From the NCBI RefSeq assembly GCF_000787815.1, contig NZ_BBPO01000007.1:133118-176959 (forward strand): a DNA stretch of 43,842 nucleotides, in the 5' to 3' direction. Of this stretch, positions 23,039-32,282 are shown one piece after another. This stretch comes from Streptacidiphilus neutrinimicus (GTDB taxonomy: Bacteria > Actinomycetota > Actinomycetes > Streptomycetales > Streptomycetaceae). The stretch's first letter is position 1. Each line of letters begins with the position of its first letter. The notes beneath the pieces were generated by a model. It saw nothing but the letters and a program-made list of their open reading frames with translations. It was not told where the DNA came from and did not search any database. The translations under genes were made by a program, and so were the position numbers.

Positions 23039-25486
23039 ATGGCTTCGACCTCTGGAACGCTCACCCTGCCGGTGCTGCCGCTCGACGACGACGCGGTTCT
23101 CCCCGGCATGGTCGTCCCACTGGACCTTTCCGACCAGGACGTCCGTGCCGCTGTGGAGGCCGCGCAGGCGGCGGTCCGGGAGACCGGGGCACACGCCCCG
23201 GGCATCAGGACGGTGGCGAACGCGCGTAAGGCGCGCGTGCTGCTCGTCCCGCGCGTCGACGGCGAGTACGGCGCGATCGGCACCGTCGCGACGGTGGAGC
23301 AGGTGGGCCGTCTCGCCGACGGCGATCCCGCCGCGCTGGTCCGCGGCGTGCGGCGCGTCCGGATCGGGGCCGGGACGACGGGCCCGGGCGCGGCGCTGTG
23401 GGTGGAGGCGACGCCGGCCGAGGAGGCCGCCGTCCCGTCGCCCCTGCCGGGCGCCGTCACCGAGATCGTCACCGAGTACAAGGCGCTGACCACGGCCTGG
23501 CTGCAGAAGCGCGGGGCCTGGCAGGTCGTCGACCGCTTCACGCAGATCGACGGCGTCTCCGAGCTCGCCGACAACATCGGCTACGCGCCCTTCGTGACCG
23601 CGGCCGAGAAGGTCCGGGTCCTGGAGGAGCTGGACCCGGTCGCCCGGCTCAGGCTCGCACTGCAGCTGCTCAAGGACCACCTGGCCGAGGCGGAGGTCCA
23701 GGAGACCATCCGCAAGGACGTCCAGGAGGGCATGGAGAAGCAGCAGAAGGAGTTCCTGCTCCGGCGCCAGCTGGAGGCGGTGAAGAAGGAGCTGGCCGAC
23801 CTCAACGGCGAGCCCGACTCCGAGGAGGAGGACTACCGCGCCCGCGTCGAGGCCGCCGACCTGCCCGAGAAGGTCAAGGAGGCCGCGCTCAAGGAGGTCG
23901 AGAAGCTGGAGCGTTCCAGCGACGCGTCCCCCGAGGGCAGCTGGATCCGCACCTGGCTCGACACCGTCCTGGAGCTCCCCTGGAACAACCGCAGCGAGGA
24001 CGCCTACGACATCGCCGGCGCCCGTGCGGTGTTGGACGCCGACCACTTCGGCCTCGACGACGTGAAGGAGCGCATCGTCGAGTACCTGGCCGTGCGCAAG
24101 CGCCGCTCCGACCGCGGGCTCGGTCTTGTCGGCGGCCGTCGCGGCGGCGCGGTGCTGGCGCTCGTCGGCCCGCCCGGCGTCGGAAAGACGTCGCTGGGTG
24201 AGTCCGTCGCGCGCGCCATGGGCCGTGAGTTCGTCCGCGTCGCCCTCGGCGGCGTCCGGGACGAGGCGGAGATCCGCGGGCACCGCCGCACCTACGTCGG
24301 CGCCCTGCCCGGCCGCATCGTGCGGGCCATCAAGGAGGCCGGCTCGATGAACCCGGTCGTGCTGCTGGACGAGATCGACAAGGTCGGCTCGGACTACCGC
24401 GGCGACCCGGCGGCCGCCCTGCTGGAGGTCCTGGACCCGGCGCAGAACCACACCTTCCGCGACCACTACCTGGAGGTCGAGCTCGACCTCTCCGACGTGG
24501 TCTTCCTCGCCACCGCCAACGTGCTGGAGGCTATCCCCGAGCCGCTGCTCGACCGGATGGAACTGGTGCGCCTGGACGGCTACACCGAGGACGAGAAGGT
24601 CGTCATCGCCCGCGACCACCTGCTCCCGCGCCAGCTGGAGCGGGCGGGCCTGGGCAGCGACGAGGTCGTCGTCGGGGAGGACGCGCTGCGCAAGCTCGCG
24701 GCCGAGTACACCCGCGAGGCCGGCGTCCGCACCCTGGAGCGCGCGGTCGCGCGCATCCTGCGGAAGGTCGCGGCGCAGAACGAGCTCGGCGAGGCGGGCG
24801 CGGAGCTGCCGCGCACGGTGCACGAGGCCGACCTGCGCGGGCTGATCGGCCGGCCCCGGTTCACCCCGGAGCACGCCCAGGAGCCCGAGGAGCGGCGGAC
24901 CGCCGTCCCCGGTGTGGCGACCGGCCTGGCCGTGACGGGCGCGGGCGGCGACGTCCTGTTCGTCGAGGCGTCGCTGGCCGATCCGGAGACGGGCGGCAGC
25001 GGCCTGAGCCTGACGGGTCAGCTGGGCGACGTGATGAAGGAGTCCGCGCAGATCGCGCTCTCCTTCCTGCGGTCGCACGGGGCGGAGCTCGAACTGCCGG
25101 TCACCTCGCTGCGCGAGCGCGGCGTCCACATCCACGTCCCCGCGGGCGCGGTCCCCAAGGACGGTCCGAGCGCGGGCGTCACGATGACCACCGCTCTCGC
25201 CTCCCTGCTGTCCGGCCGTAAGGTGCGACCGGAGGTCGCGATGACGGGCGAGGTGTCCCTGACCGGCCGTGTCCTGCCGATCGGCGGCGTCAAGCAGAAG
25301 CTGCTGGCGGCGGACCGGGCCGGGATCACCACCGTCCTGATCCCCTCCCGCAACGAGGCGGACCTCGACGACGTCCCGGCGGAGGTCCTCGAACGCCTCA
25401 CCGTCCACGCGGTCGCCGACGTCCGCCAGGTCCTCGACCTGGCCCTGGAGCCCGCCGCGGCCCTCCAGGAGAGCCTGGCGGCGTAA
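23039..25486 (+). CDS. lon: ATP-dependent protease Lon
   Basis: An 815-residue cytoplasmic AAA+ serine protease that degrades misfolded and regulatory proteins. It has an N-terminal substrate-binding domain (LPVLPLDDDAVLPGMVVPLDL), coiled-coil region (IRKDVQEGMEKQQKEFLLRRQLEAVKKEL), Walker A GPPGVGKT (377-384), Walker B VVLLDEIDK, sensor and arginine-finger regions, and a protease domain with the Ser711 (PKDGPSAG) and Lys754 (PIGGVKQK, second lysine) dyad. The length is normal. ATG 23039 has a GGGGAGAA ribosome site; an upstream in-frame ATG at 23018 lacks one. Control by ClgR is likely from the box at 22947-22964. Confidence 0.97.
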   Translation: MASTSGTLTLPVLPLDDDAVLPGMVVPLDLSDQDVRAAVEAAQAAVRETGAHAPGIRTVANARKARVLLVPRVDGEYGAIGTVATVEQVGRLADGDPAALVRGVRRVRIGAGTTGPGAALWVEATPAEEAAVPSPLPGAVTEIVTEYKALTTAWLQKRGAWQVVDRFTQIDGVSELADNIGYAPFVTAAEKVRVLEELDPVARLRLALQLLKDHLAEAEVQETIRKDVQEGMEKQQKEFLLRRQLEAVKKELADLNGEPDSEEEDYRARVEAADLPEKVKEAALKEVEKLERSSDASPEGSWIRTWLDTVLELPWNNRSEDAYDIAGARAVLDADHFGLDDVKERIVEYLAVRKRRSDRGLGLVGGRRGGAVLALVGPPGVGKTSLGESVARAMGREFVRVALGGVRDEAEIRGHRRTYVGALPGRIVRAIKEAGSMNPVVLLDEIDKVGSDYRGDPAAALLEVLDPAQNHTFRDHYLEVELDLSDVVFLATANVLEAIPEPLLDRMELVRLDGYTEDEKVVIARDHLLPRQLERAGLGSDEVVVGEDALRKLAAEYTREAGVRTLERAVARILRKVAAQNELGEAGAELPRTVHEADLRGLIGRPRFTPEHAQEPEERRTAVPGVATGLAVTGAGGDVLFVEASLADPETGGSGLSLTGQLGDVMKESAQIALSFLRSHGAELELPVTSLRERGVHIHVPAGAVPKDGPSAGVTMTTALASLLSGRKVRPEVAMTGEVSLTGRVLPIGGVKQKLLAADRAGITTVLIPSRNEADLDDVPAEVLERLTVHAVADVRQVLDLALEPAAALQESLAA

Positions 25487-25786
25487 GCCGCACTACCCGG
25501 GGCGCGGGGAACTGCGCGAGCGACCACCCGGTGCGGATTGCCCTGTCATCGGGGGACCATCCGCACCGGGTGGCTTGTCGCGCAGCTACCCGCGCCTCCG
25601 ACGTGCTGCAGTCGTCTGCGGGAGCGCATCGCCCGGCTGCTGGCGCCTGCGCGGCGGAGCCGCACATCGGCAGTTCCCTGTGCCCCTGGCGTGCTGCAGT
25701 CGTCTGTGGGAGCGCATCGCCCGGCTGCTCGCGCCTGGGCGGCGGAGCCGCACATCGGCGGAGCCCGGCGCCCATTGAGAGTGCAA
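25487..25786. repeat. Dispersed intergenic hairpin repeat, copy 2, with internal tandem duplication
   Basis: The gap between the convergent lon and VOC genes. A GCGCGGGGAACTGCGCGA arm is followed by a perfect 14-bp inverted repeat (25524-25537 with 25560-25573); pairing continues imperfectly outward to about 36 bp. Then a 69-base unit is repeated (25603-25671 and 25691-25759, period 88, about four differences). Several frames are open across it by composition only. It probably terminates both genes. Confidence 0.7.
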
Positions 25787-26509
25787 CTACAGCCGGCCTG
25801 TCGCCGGGTTGCGGGCGGTGAGGCAGTAGGTGCCGCCGGCCGGGTCGCGCATCACGGTCCAGTGGCCGTGGTCGGCGACGAACGTCGCCCCCAGCTCCTC
25901 GTGTGCCTCGCGGGTCGCGTGGCGGTCCGCACAGGCGAAGTCGAGGTGCGCGCCGGCCGGGCGCGCCTCGTCGAGACGGTGGAGGAGCAGTCGGAACGGC
26001 AGGTCCGTCGGGGACTGCACGACCCGGAACTCGGGGCGGGAGCCGCGCTCCACCGTCCAGCCGGTGAGCTCGGCCCAGAACTCGGCCTCGGCCTCGTACG
26101 CCTCGGCCGGGATGTCGATCGCGATCTGGTCCAGCCGCGTGCCCGCGACGGCCGGCGGGCGGCGGTACTCGCGGTGCCAGGGGACCACGCAGAAGAGCTG
26201 GCCTGCCGGCGAACGCAGGACGAGCCAGGAGCCGTGCTCCGCGACCACCTCCGCCCCGAGCGCCACCGCGTCGTCCGCCAGGGCGCGCGGGCGTTCGACC
26301 GCCAGGTCGAAATGGTCGCCGCGGCTCTCGTGCACGCCTTGCAGCTTCAGACAGGCGTCCTCGCCGTCGTTCGGCAGGAACGTCGCGAACTCGCCCGCCT
26401 CCCCACGGGGGGCGGACAGTGAGGTGTTCGTCACCGCCGTCCAGAACGCGGCGGCAGCCGCCATGCGGTCTCGAGGACGGTCCACGAACGCGTACACCCA
26501 GCGGATCAT
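25787..26509 (-). CDS. VOC (glyoxalase/bleomycin-resistance fold) protein, two domains
   Basis: A 240-residue protein with two vicinal-oxygen-chelate modules: one at about 1-115 (RWVYAFVDRPRDRMAAAAAFW, ending LVLRSPAGQLFCVVPWHREYRRP) and one at about 125-235 (LDQIAIDIPAEAYEAEAEFWAELTGW, ending WTVMRDPAGGTYCLTARNP). Family members bind metal and small molecules, but the canonical metal ligands are only partly present, so the substrate is open. The ATG at 26509 is the natural start; the much longer frame upstream is antisense to the FtsW gene. Confidence 0.83.
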   Translation of the reverse strand: MIRWVYAFVDRPRDRMAAAAAFWTAVTNTSLSAPRGEAGEFATFLPNDGEDACLKLQGVHESRGDHFDLAVERPRALADDAVALGAEVVAEHGSWLVLRSPAGQLFCVVPWHREYRRPPAVAGTRLDQIAIDIPAEAYEAEAEFWAELTGWTVERGSRPEFRVVQSPTDLPFRLLLHRLDEARPAGAHLDFACADRHATREAHEELGATFVADHGHWTVMRDPAGGTYCLTARNPATGRL

Positions 26510-26647
26510 GGTTCGCAGCGTAGCCTGCGTCACACCTGACGCGTGCGGAGAACCGTGCCGCTCGCAGACGCGTTCCCCACCTTGAGACCGGACCTGCGAC
26601 AATGCCACGGTTCTCGGAACGTCGGTGATGTGTTGGGTGGGCAGAAG

Positions 26648-28096
26648 ATGGGCGCACGGAGCTCGCGGAGCGCTGCCGTGGAGGTTGCACCGGGGGCGAA
26701 GCGCAGGCGGAACCTCGAACTGTTCCTGCTGCTCTTCGCCGTCGTCGTGTGCGGCTTCGCCAAGGCGGACGCCGACGTGGGGCTGACCGGGAAGCTGTCG
26801 AGCGGCTTCCTCACGTCGGTGCTCGGTCTCGGTGTGCTCGCGATCGGAGCGCACCTCGTGGTGCGGCGCTGGGCGCCGTACGCGGACCCGCTGATCCTCC
26901 CGCTGGCCGTGGTCCTGACCGGGCTGGGGCTGGTGCTGATCGACCGGCTCGACACCTCGTACATCAAGGTGTACAGCTCGACCGCCGCCGCACCGAACCA
27001 GGTGATGTGGACGGTCATAGCCGTCGTCGTCTTCGCCGGCCTGGTCATCCTCGTCAAGCACCACCGGGTGCTCGCCCGGTACACCTACCTGCTGATGGCC
27101 GGCTCGCTGATCGCCCTGGTCGCGCCCGCCTTCTTCGGGCAGGACCAGTACGGCGCCCGCCGCTGGATCCGCCTGGGACCGCTCCAGTTCCAGCCCGGCG
27201 AGTTCACCAAGATCGCGATCATCGTCTTCTTCGCCAGCTACCTGATGGCCAACCGCGACGCTCTCGCCCTGGTCGGCCGCAAGGTGCTGGGCATCGCGCT
27301 GCCGCGCGGACGCAACATGGGCCCGATTCTGGTCGTCTGGGCCGTCAGCCTCGTCGTCCTGGTCTTCGAGTCCGACCTCGGCACCTCGCTGATCTTCTTC
27401 GGCGCGTTCATCGTCATGCTGTACGTCGCCACCGAGCGGACCGGATGGGTCGTCCTCGGCGCCCTGATGGCCGTGGGCGGCGCGGTCGCGGCGGGGACCC
27501 TGGTCACCCACGTCAAGTACCGCGTGAACAACTGGCTCGACCCGATGGCCTACTACGGCACCCCCTCGCCGCAGGGCTCCTCACCGCAGTTGGCGGAGTC
27601 GCTGTTCAGCCTCGGCCACGGCGGCCTGCTCGGCACCGGGCTCGGTCGCGGCGACTCCTGGCTGATCGGCTTCGCCGGCCGCAGCGACTGGATCCTGTCG
27701 ACCGTCGGCGAGGAACTGGGCACGGCCGGGATCATGGTCGTGCTGGTGCTCTACCTGATGCTGGGCCAGCGCGGCATGCGCACCGCCGTCCGCCTCACCG
27801 ACCCCTTCGGCAAGCTGCTCGCGGCGGGCCTTGCGGCGGCGCTGGTGCTCCAGGTCTTCGTCGTGGCGGGCGGTGTCATCGGCCTGATCCCGCAGACCGG
27901 CAAGGCGCTGCCGTTCCTCGCCCAGGGTGGTTCGTCGACGGTCGCCAACTGGCTGATGATCGCCCTGCTGATCAAGCTGAGCGACGCCTCCGGCCGCGCC
28001 GAGATGGAGCCCAAGCCGGACCCGAACGAGACCCTGACCATCTCCGCCGAGGAGATCGCCCGCGCCCAGGCCGAGATGGAGCAGACCGGCAACTGA
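26648..28096 (+). CDS. FtsW/RodA/SpoVE-family peptidoglycan polymerase
   Basis: A 482-residue polytopic membrane protein (about ten membrane helices) of the SEDS family, glycosyltransferases that polymerise lipid II. Family landmarks are GARRWIRLGPLQFQPGEFTKIAIIVF, FESDLGTSLIF, SLGHGGLLGTGLGRGDS, DWILSTVGEELGTAG and GLIPQTGKALPFLAQGGSS. The cytoplasmic tail is short and acidic. No partner penicillin-binding protein gene lies beside it, unlike many rodA/ftsW loci. The start at 26648 leaves a basic N-terminal tail before the first helix. Its stop lies only 3 bases from the convergent lipoprotein gene, with no hairpin between them. Confidence 0.92.
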   Translation: MGARSSRSAAVEVAPGAKRRRNLELFLLLFAVVVCGFAKADADVGLTGKLSSGFLTSVLGLGVLAIGAHLVVRRWAPYADPLILPLAVVLTGLGLVLIDRLDTSYIKVYSSTAAAPNQVMWTVIAVVVFAGLVILVKHHRVLARYTYLLMAGSLIALVAPAFFGQDQYGARRWIRLGPLQFQPGEFTKIAIIVFFASYLMANRDALALVGRKVLGIALPRGRNMGPILVVWAVSLVVLVFESDLGTSLIFFGAFIVMLYVATERTGWVVLGALMAVGGAVAAGTLVTHVKYRVNNWLDPMAYYGTPSPQGSSPQLAESLFSLGHGGLLGTGLGRGDSWLIGFAGRSDWILSTVGEELGTAGIMVVLVLYLMLGQRGMRTAVRLTDPFGKLLAAGLAAALVLQVFVVAGGVIGLIPQTGKALPFLAQGGSSTVANWLMIALLIKLSDASGRAEMEPKPDPNETLTISAEEIARAQAEMEQTGN

Positions 28097-28099
28097 CCC

Positions 28100-29308
28100 T
28101 CAGCGGAAGACGCCCGTGTGCCCGAGGGAGTAGCGCCCGGGCTGGGGGTAGACGCAGAGGCCGTGCGGTCCGTCGCCGACGGGGATCCTGGCCAGCAGTT
28201 TGCCGTCCGTCGTCGACATCGCGTAGACGACGGAGTTGTAGCGGCCGGAGAGCCACAGGACCTTGCCGTCGGCGGAGACGCCGCCCATGTCGGGGCTGCC
28301 GCCGCCGGGGATGAACCACTTGTGGATCAGCTTGCCGGTGGCGAAGTCAAGGACGGAGACGGAGCCCTCGCCGCGGTTGGAGATGTAGAGGTACTTGGAG
28401 TCGCGGCTGATGTAGAGGCCGTGCGCGCCCGCGCCCGTCGGCAGCAGTGTGGGCTTGGAGAAGGTGTCGCCGTTCAGCTCCCACACGCCGTTGGCGATCA
28501 TGTCGGCGACGTACCAGACCTTGCCGTTGGGGGAGACCTTGACGTCCTGCGGCATCGAGCCGGTGAACGGGATCTTCTGCTCGTCCACGATCTCCATCTT
28601 CGCGGTGTCGACCTTCAGCAGGTCGCCGGAGAACTCGCAGGAGACGATGAAGTAGCGCCCGTCGGGGGAGAAGTCGGCGTGGTTGACGCCGTCGCACTGG
28701 GACGGGATGGCCTTGACGACCTTCATGGTGTGGGCGTCGCGGAAGACCAGCTGGTGATCGGCCGAGGCCATGACCACCGCGTACTTGCCGTCGGGCGTGA
28801 AGTACAGGTTGTACGGGTCGTGCACGTCGACCGTCGGGCCGGCCTTGCCGGTGGCGGGGTCGATCGGGGTGAGGGTGTTGCCGAGGTCGTTGTTGACCCA
28901 GAGGGTCTTCAGGTCCCAGGAGGGAACGACGTGCTGCGGCTCGTTGCCGACCGGGATCTTGTCGATCACCTTGTAGGTGGCCGGGTCGATCACGGTGACG
29001 GTGTTGGAGAGCGTGTTGGGCACGTAGACGCGCGCGGGGAAGTTCTTCACCACCGGCGACAGCTGGTTCGGCCGGTCGGCCGCGTAGACGTCCTTGGGGT
29101 CGAGCAGTGGCGGCATGCCCGGCAGGTCCGCGTCGCCGCTCTTGGTCTGCGCCGCGGCCGACCCGGCGGTGGAGCCGGACGCCGTGGCCTGCTGCCGGGC
29201 GTTGATCGCGTTCGTGTCGGCCGGGCCGCCGGAGGAGCACGCGGTGGTCACCACCAGCGTGGCGGCGGCGCTCAGGGCGGCGGCGGTGGCAAGGCGGTGA
29301 GTGCGCAT
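28100..29308 (-). CDS. YncE-like beta-propeller lipoprotein
   Basis: A 402-residue exported lipoprotein. The signal ends with the lipobox VTTAC, Cys24 being the lipidated residue. After a Ser/Ala/Thr-rich linker come YVTN-type propeller blades, each with a pattern such as ARVYVPNTLSNTVTVIDPATYKVIDKIPVGNEP, YLYISNRGEGSVSVLDFATGKLIHKW or VYAMSTTDGKLLARIPVGDGPHGL, giving about seven blades. It probably sits on the outer face of the membrane; ligands are unknown. The start codon overlaps the stop of the deacetylase-like gene upstream, so the two are co-translated and probably work in the same envelope process. Confidence 0.88.
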   Translation of the reverse strand: MRTHRLATAAALSAAATLVVTTACSSGGPADTNAINARQQATASGSTAGSAAAQTKSGDADLPGMPPLLDPKDVYAADRPNQLSPVVKNFPARVYVPNTLSNTVTVIDPATYKVIDKIPVGNEPQHVVPSWDLKTLWVNNDLGNTLTPIDPATGKAGPTVDVHDPYNLYFTPDGKYAVVMASADHQLVFRDAHTMKVVKAIPSQCDGVNHADFSPDGRYFIVSCEFSGDLLKVDTAKMEIVDEQKIPFTGSMPQDVKVSPNGKVWYVADMIANGVWELNGDTFSKPTLLPTGAGAHGLYISRDSKYLYISNRGEGSVSVLDFATGKLIHKWFIPGGGSPDMGGVSADGKVLWLSGRYNSVVYAMSTTDGKLLARIPVGDGPHGLCVYPQPGRYSLGHTGVFR

Positions 29309-30117
29309 CAGCTCAGCAGCTCCGAGGTCGTGACAGCACGGAGACCGCGCTGCCGGAGGCCGTCAAGGATCGCGGGCAGCGCGGCGACGGTGCCGGCGTG
29401 CCCGAAGTGCATCGACACCACCGATCCGGCGCGCGCCTGGCCGAGCACCGTGTGCGTCACGGCGCTCGCGCCGGGGTCGGTGTAGTCGAGGGAGTCCACG
29501 TCGTAGGAGAGGCAGTGGGCGTAGCCCGCCCGGCGGGCCTGCGCGGCGACGACGTCGGTGCAGTCCTGGGCCTGCGAGGGCCGGAACCAGGCGCCGATCG
29601 AGCCGGTCAGCTGCCGCAGGCGCTGCGCGCAGCGCTCGATCTCGGCGTAGGCCGCGTCCGCGGAGAGCGTGGAGATGGCGACATGGTTCTGCGTGTGGTT
29701 GCCCAGCTCGTGGCCGCCGTCGAGGACGCGCTTCGCCATCTCGGGGTAGCTGTCCAGCCAGCTGCCCACGGCCATCACCGTGATCCTGGCGCCCGCCCGC
29801 TCCGCCTCGGTCAGCAGCGACCGGGCGGCGGCCGGGTCGCCCTGGCCGTGGAAGGTGAGCGCCACCCGGTCGGTGGTCGTCGGCCCGGAGTGGATCTCGA
29901 ACGGCAGCCCGGCGGCGGGTGACGCGGCTGCTGGCGAAGCAACGGTGCTGTGGGACGGATCGGCGGAGACCGAGGGCATGGCGCCGGTGCCGCGGCCGTC
30001 GCCTCCACCGCCGCCCGCGTTCGCGGGTCTGGGGCCGCCGCCGCAGGCACTCAGCATGGACGCGGCGGCACCGAGCGTGGCGGCGCGGAGGACGTGGCGG
30101 CGGTCCAGTGGGCTCAC
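29308..30117 (-). CDS. Polysaccharide-deacetylase-like lipoprotein with altered motif 1
   Basis: A 269-residue exported protein. RRHVLRAATLGAAASMLSAC forms a lipoprotein signal (Cys25) with an RR pair. The NodB-type domain covers about 80-265. Motif 2 is intact (HELGNHTQNH, 136-145; HTQNH supplies two metal histidines). Motif 1, normally TFDD, reads LTFHGQGDP (87-95), so the catalytic base and one metal ligand are replaced; Arg/Pro of motif 3 (WFRPSQ) and the terminal VSMHFGH His remain. It may therefore be a binding protein or use different chemistry. The GTG start is divergent from the enoyl-CoA hydratase gene, and its stop overlaps the propeller lipoprotein gene. Confidence 0.85.
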   Translation of the reverse strand: MSPLDRRHVLRAATLGAAASMLSACGGGPRPANAGGGGGDGRGTGAMPSVSADPSHSTVASPAAASPAAGLPFEIHSGPTTTDRVALTFHGQGDPAAARSLLTEAERAGARITVMAVGSWLDSYPEMAKRVLDGGHELGNHTQNHVAISTLSADAAYAEIERCAQRLRQLTGSIGAWFRPSQAQDCTDVVAAQARRAGYAHCLSYDVDSLDYTDPGASAVTHTVLGQARAGSVVSMHFGHAGTVAALPAILDGLRQRGLRAVTTSELLS

Positions 30118-30219
30118 CGTCCCGACGGTATGCGGAACGTCACATATCCGCGCGTCGAGACTCTGACGGACGATCGGAGTCGGCAGTTCGGCGGAACACA
30201 GGCGGAACAAGGAGATCAG

Positions 30220-31017
30220 GTGCTCACAACCGACCGGAAAGAGCTCCCTTTCGGCGTGCCGGGGTTGCGCGTCTTCCTGGGGGACGACGGGGTCGCCGTC
30301 CTGCTCCTGGACCGGCCGGAGAAGAAGAACGCGCTGACGCGCGCCCAGTGGCACGCCCTGCCCGGGGTGCTCACCCGTTTGGCGGCGGAGCCCGGCCTGC
30401 GGGTGCTGCTGCTGACGGGCGCCGGCGGCGCGTTCTCGGCCGGCGCGGACATCGGCGAACTGGCCGACGTCTACGCGAGCCCTGAGGCGGCCGACGACTA
30501 CCACGCCGTCAACGTCGCCGCGGAGTCGGCGCTGGCGGCCTTCCCGCACCCGACGGCGGCGGTCGTGGACGGCCCGTGCGTGGGCGGCGGCTGCCAGCTC
30601 GCGGTCGCCTGCGACCTGCGGTTCGCCGCGCGCGGCGCGCGCTTCGGGATCACCCCGGCCAAGCTCGGCATCGTCTATCCCTCCGTGCCCACGGCGCGTC
30701 TGGCCAGGCTTCTCGGTCCTGCGCGTGCGAAGTATCTGCTCTACTCCGCCGAACTGGTGACGGCGGACCAGGCCCTGGTCTTCGGCCTGGTCGACGAGGT
30801 CGCCGACGACGTCCACCGGCGCGCGCTCGACTTCGCGCGGGTGCTGGCCTCGCGCTCGGCGCAGACGCAGGGGGCGGTCAAGGCCGTCGTGGACGCGGTC
30901 GTGACGGGCGGGGACGCCCAGGCCGCGGCGGAGCCGTGGGAGCGCGCGTCGCGGACCACGCCGGACGTGCGCGAGGGCCTGGCCGCGTTCCTGGAACGGC
31001 GGGCGCCACGGTTCTGA
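30220..31017 (+). CDS. Enoyl-CoA hydratase/isomerase family protein
   Basis: A 265-residue crotonase-fold enzyme acting on acyl-CoA thioesters. The oxyanion-hole segments are LTGAGGAFSAGADIGEL and VVDGPCVGGGCQLAVACDLRFAA. The region that carries the second catalytic glutamate in classical hydratases reads ITPAKLGIVYP, so hydratase activity is not assured; isomerase or other crotonase chemistry is possible. The GTG at 30220 has a strong AAGGAGA ribosome site. It is a stand-alone gene. Confidence 0.87.
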   Translation: MLTTDRKELPFGVPGLRVFLGDDGVAVLLLDRPEKKNALTRAQWHALPGVLTRLAAEPGLRVLLLTGAGGAFSAGADIGELADVYASPEAADDYHAVNVAAESALAAFPHPTAAVVDGPCVGGGCQLAVACDLRFAARGARFGITPAKLGIVYPSVPTARLARLLGPARAKYLLYSAELVTADQALVFGLVDEVADDVHRRALDFARVLASRSAQTQGAVKAVVDAVVTGGDAQAAAEPWERASRTTPDVREGLAAFLERRAPRF

Positions 31018-31165
31018 CCCGCCCGTCTGGCCCGCCCGCGCGAGCCGCCCGCCGGGGTCGCCCGCGGTTTCCGGGTGGGGCGGTCCCGGCGCGCCTGCCC
31101 CGGCCTGCGCCATCCGGAAAATAGCTTGATGTCCGTTTCATTCCAGACCGGAACGGACGGACCTG

Positions 31166-32275
31166 ATGGCCAGTGGAGTGACCGGAAGCAGGGGCGCGGG
31201 CGGCCGCCCCGGATTCCTGGCGGAGCTCAAGGACGCCGTCAACGGCCGCACCGCGCTGCTCGTGATCGCGGTGCTCGGGCTGCAGCTGGGCTTCATCGTG
31301 TCCTACATCGGCGCGCTGCATCACCCGTACCCGTACAAGGCGTCGATCGGCGTCGTCGCCCCGCCGCAGGCGAGCGCGCAGGTCGTCGCGGGCCTCAACG
31401 GGCTGCCCGACCACGTTCTCGACGCCAGGCCCGTCGCCGACGAGGCGACCGCCGTCCAGCAGATCAAGGACCAGAAGCTGTACACCGCCCTGGTCGTGAA
31501 CCCGGCAGGCACCCGGGACACGCTGCTGGTCGCCAACGCCTCCGGCCCCGCGCTGGCGACCGCGGTCACGCAGATCGTCACGCAGGCCGAGGCGCAGCAG
31601 GGCCGCACGGTCGCGGTCAAGGACGTCGTGCCGCTGGCGCCGGGCGACGCGGAGGGGCTCTCGTCCTTCTATCTCGCGGTCGGCTGGTGCGTGGGCGGCT
31701 ATCTGGTGGCCTCGCTGCTCGGCATCAGTGCGGGCACGCGCCCGGCGAACGTCCCGCGCGCGATCATTCGGCTTGGCTCGCTCCTGCTGTTCTCGATCGC
31801 GGCCGGCCTCGGCGGGGCGCTGATCGCGGGACCGATCCTCGACGCGCTGCCCGGGAGCGTCGTCGCGTTGTGGGGCGTCGGCACCATGGTGGTGTTCGGC
31901 GTGGGCGCGGTGACCATGGCCCTGGAATGCTTCTTCGACGTCATCGGCATCGGCGTCGCGGTGCTGCTCTTCGTCATCCTGGGCAACCCGAGCGCGGGCG
32001 GGGTCTTCCCGCCGCCGCTGATGCCGCCCTTCTGGCGCGCGATCGGCCCCTGGCTGCCCAACGGAGCGGGCACGGGCCTCAATCGCTCGATCGCCTACTT
32101 CCACGGCTCGGACGTCCTCCGCCCGCTGCTGGTCCTCTCGGCGTGGATCGTGGTCGGCGTCGGCCTCACCCTGCTCGCCTCCGCCCTCCGCAGGGGCGCC
32201 GGCCGCCCCGACCTCCACGTCGCGCCGTCCCCGGCGCCGTCCGGGGCAGCGGACTCCGCGCGCGACGCGACCTGA
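31166..32275 (+). CDS. Integral membrane protein, DUF3533/YhgE-like (ABC-2 permease-like)
   Basis: A 369-residue membrane protein. One N-terminal helix (TALLVIAVLGLQLGFIVSYIGAL) is followed by a large extracellular domain (about 55-170), then about five membrane helices (170-340) ending in a hydrophilic tail. The layout matches DUF3533 and YhgE/Pip-like proteins, related to ABC-2 type permeases. No ATPase gene is adjacent. The function is unknown; export or phage/competition-related surface roles are known for distant relatives. The gene ends before a tandem repeat and a 21-bp-stem terminator. Confidence 0.75.
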   Translation: MASGVTGSRGAGGRPGFLAELKDAVNGRTALLVIAVLGLQLGFIVSYIGALHHPYPYKASIGVVAPPQASAQVVAGLNGLPDHVLDARPVADEATAVQQIKDQKLYTALVVNPAGTRDTLLVANASGPALATAVTQIVTQAEAQQGRTVAVKDVVPLAPGDAEGLSSFYLAVGWCVGGYLVASLLGISAGTRPANVPRAIIRLGSLLLFSIAAGLGGALIAGPILDALPGSVVALWGVGTMVVFGVGAVTMALECFFDVIGIGVAVLLFVILGNPSAGGVFPPPLMPPFWRAIGPWLPNGAGTGLNRSIAYFHGSDVLRPLLVLSAWIVVGVGLTLLASALRRGAGRPDLHVAPSPAPSGAADSARDAT

Positions 32276-32282
32276 CGCGGGC

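Noticed and set aside
22832-25408. An 858-codon minus-strand open frame across lon
   Set aside because: It is antisense to a clear Lon protease; its composition (Asp/Arg/Val/Gly-rich, no domains) is typical of a shadow frame.
25600-25790. Short open frames in the lon/VOC gap
   Set aside because: They arise from the duplicated 69-base repeat unit and have no ribosome sites.
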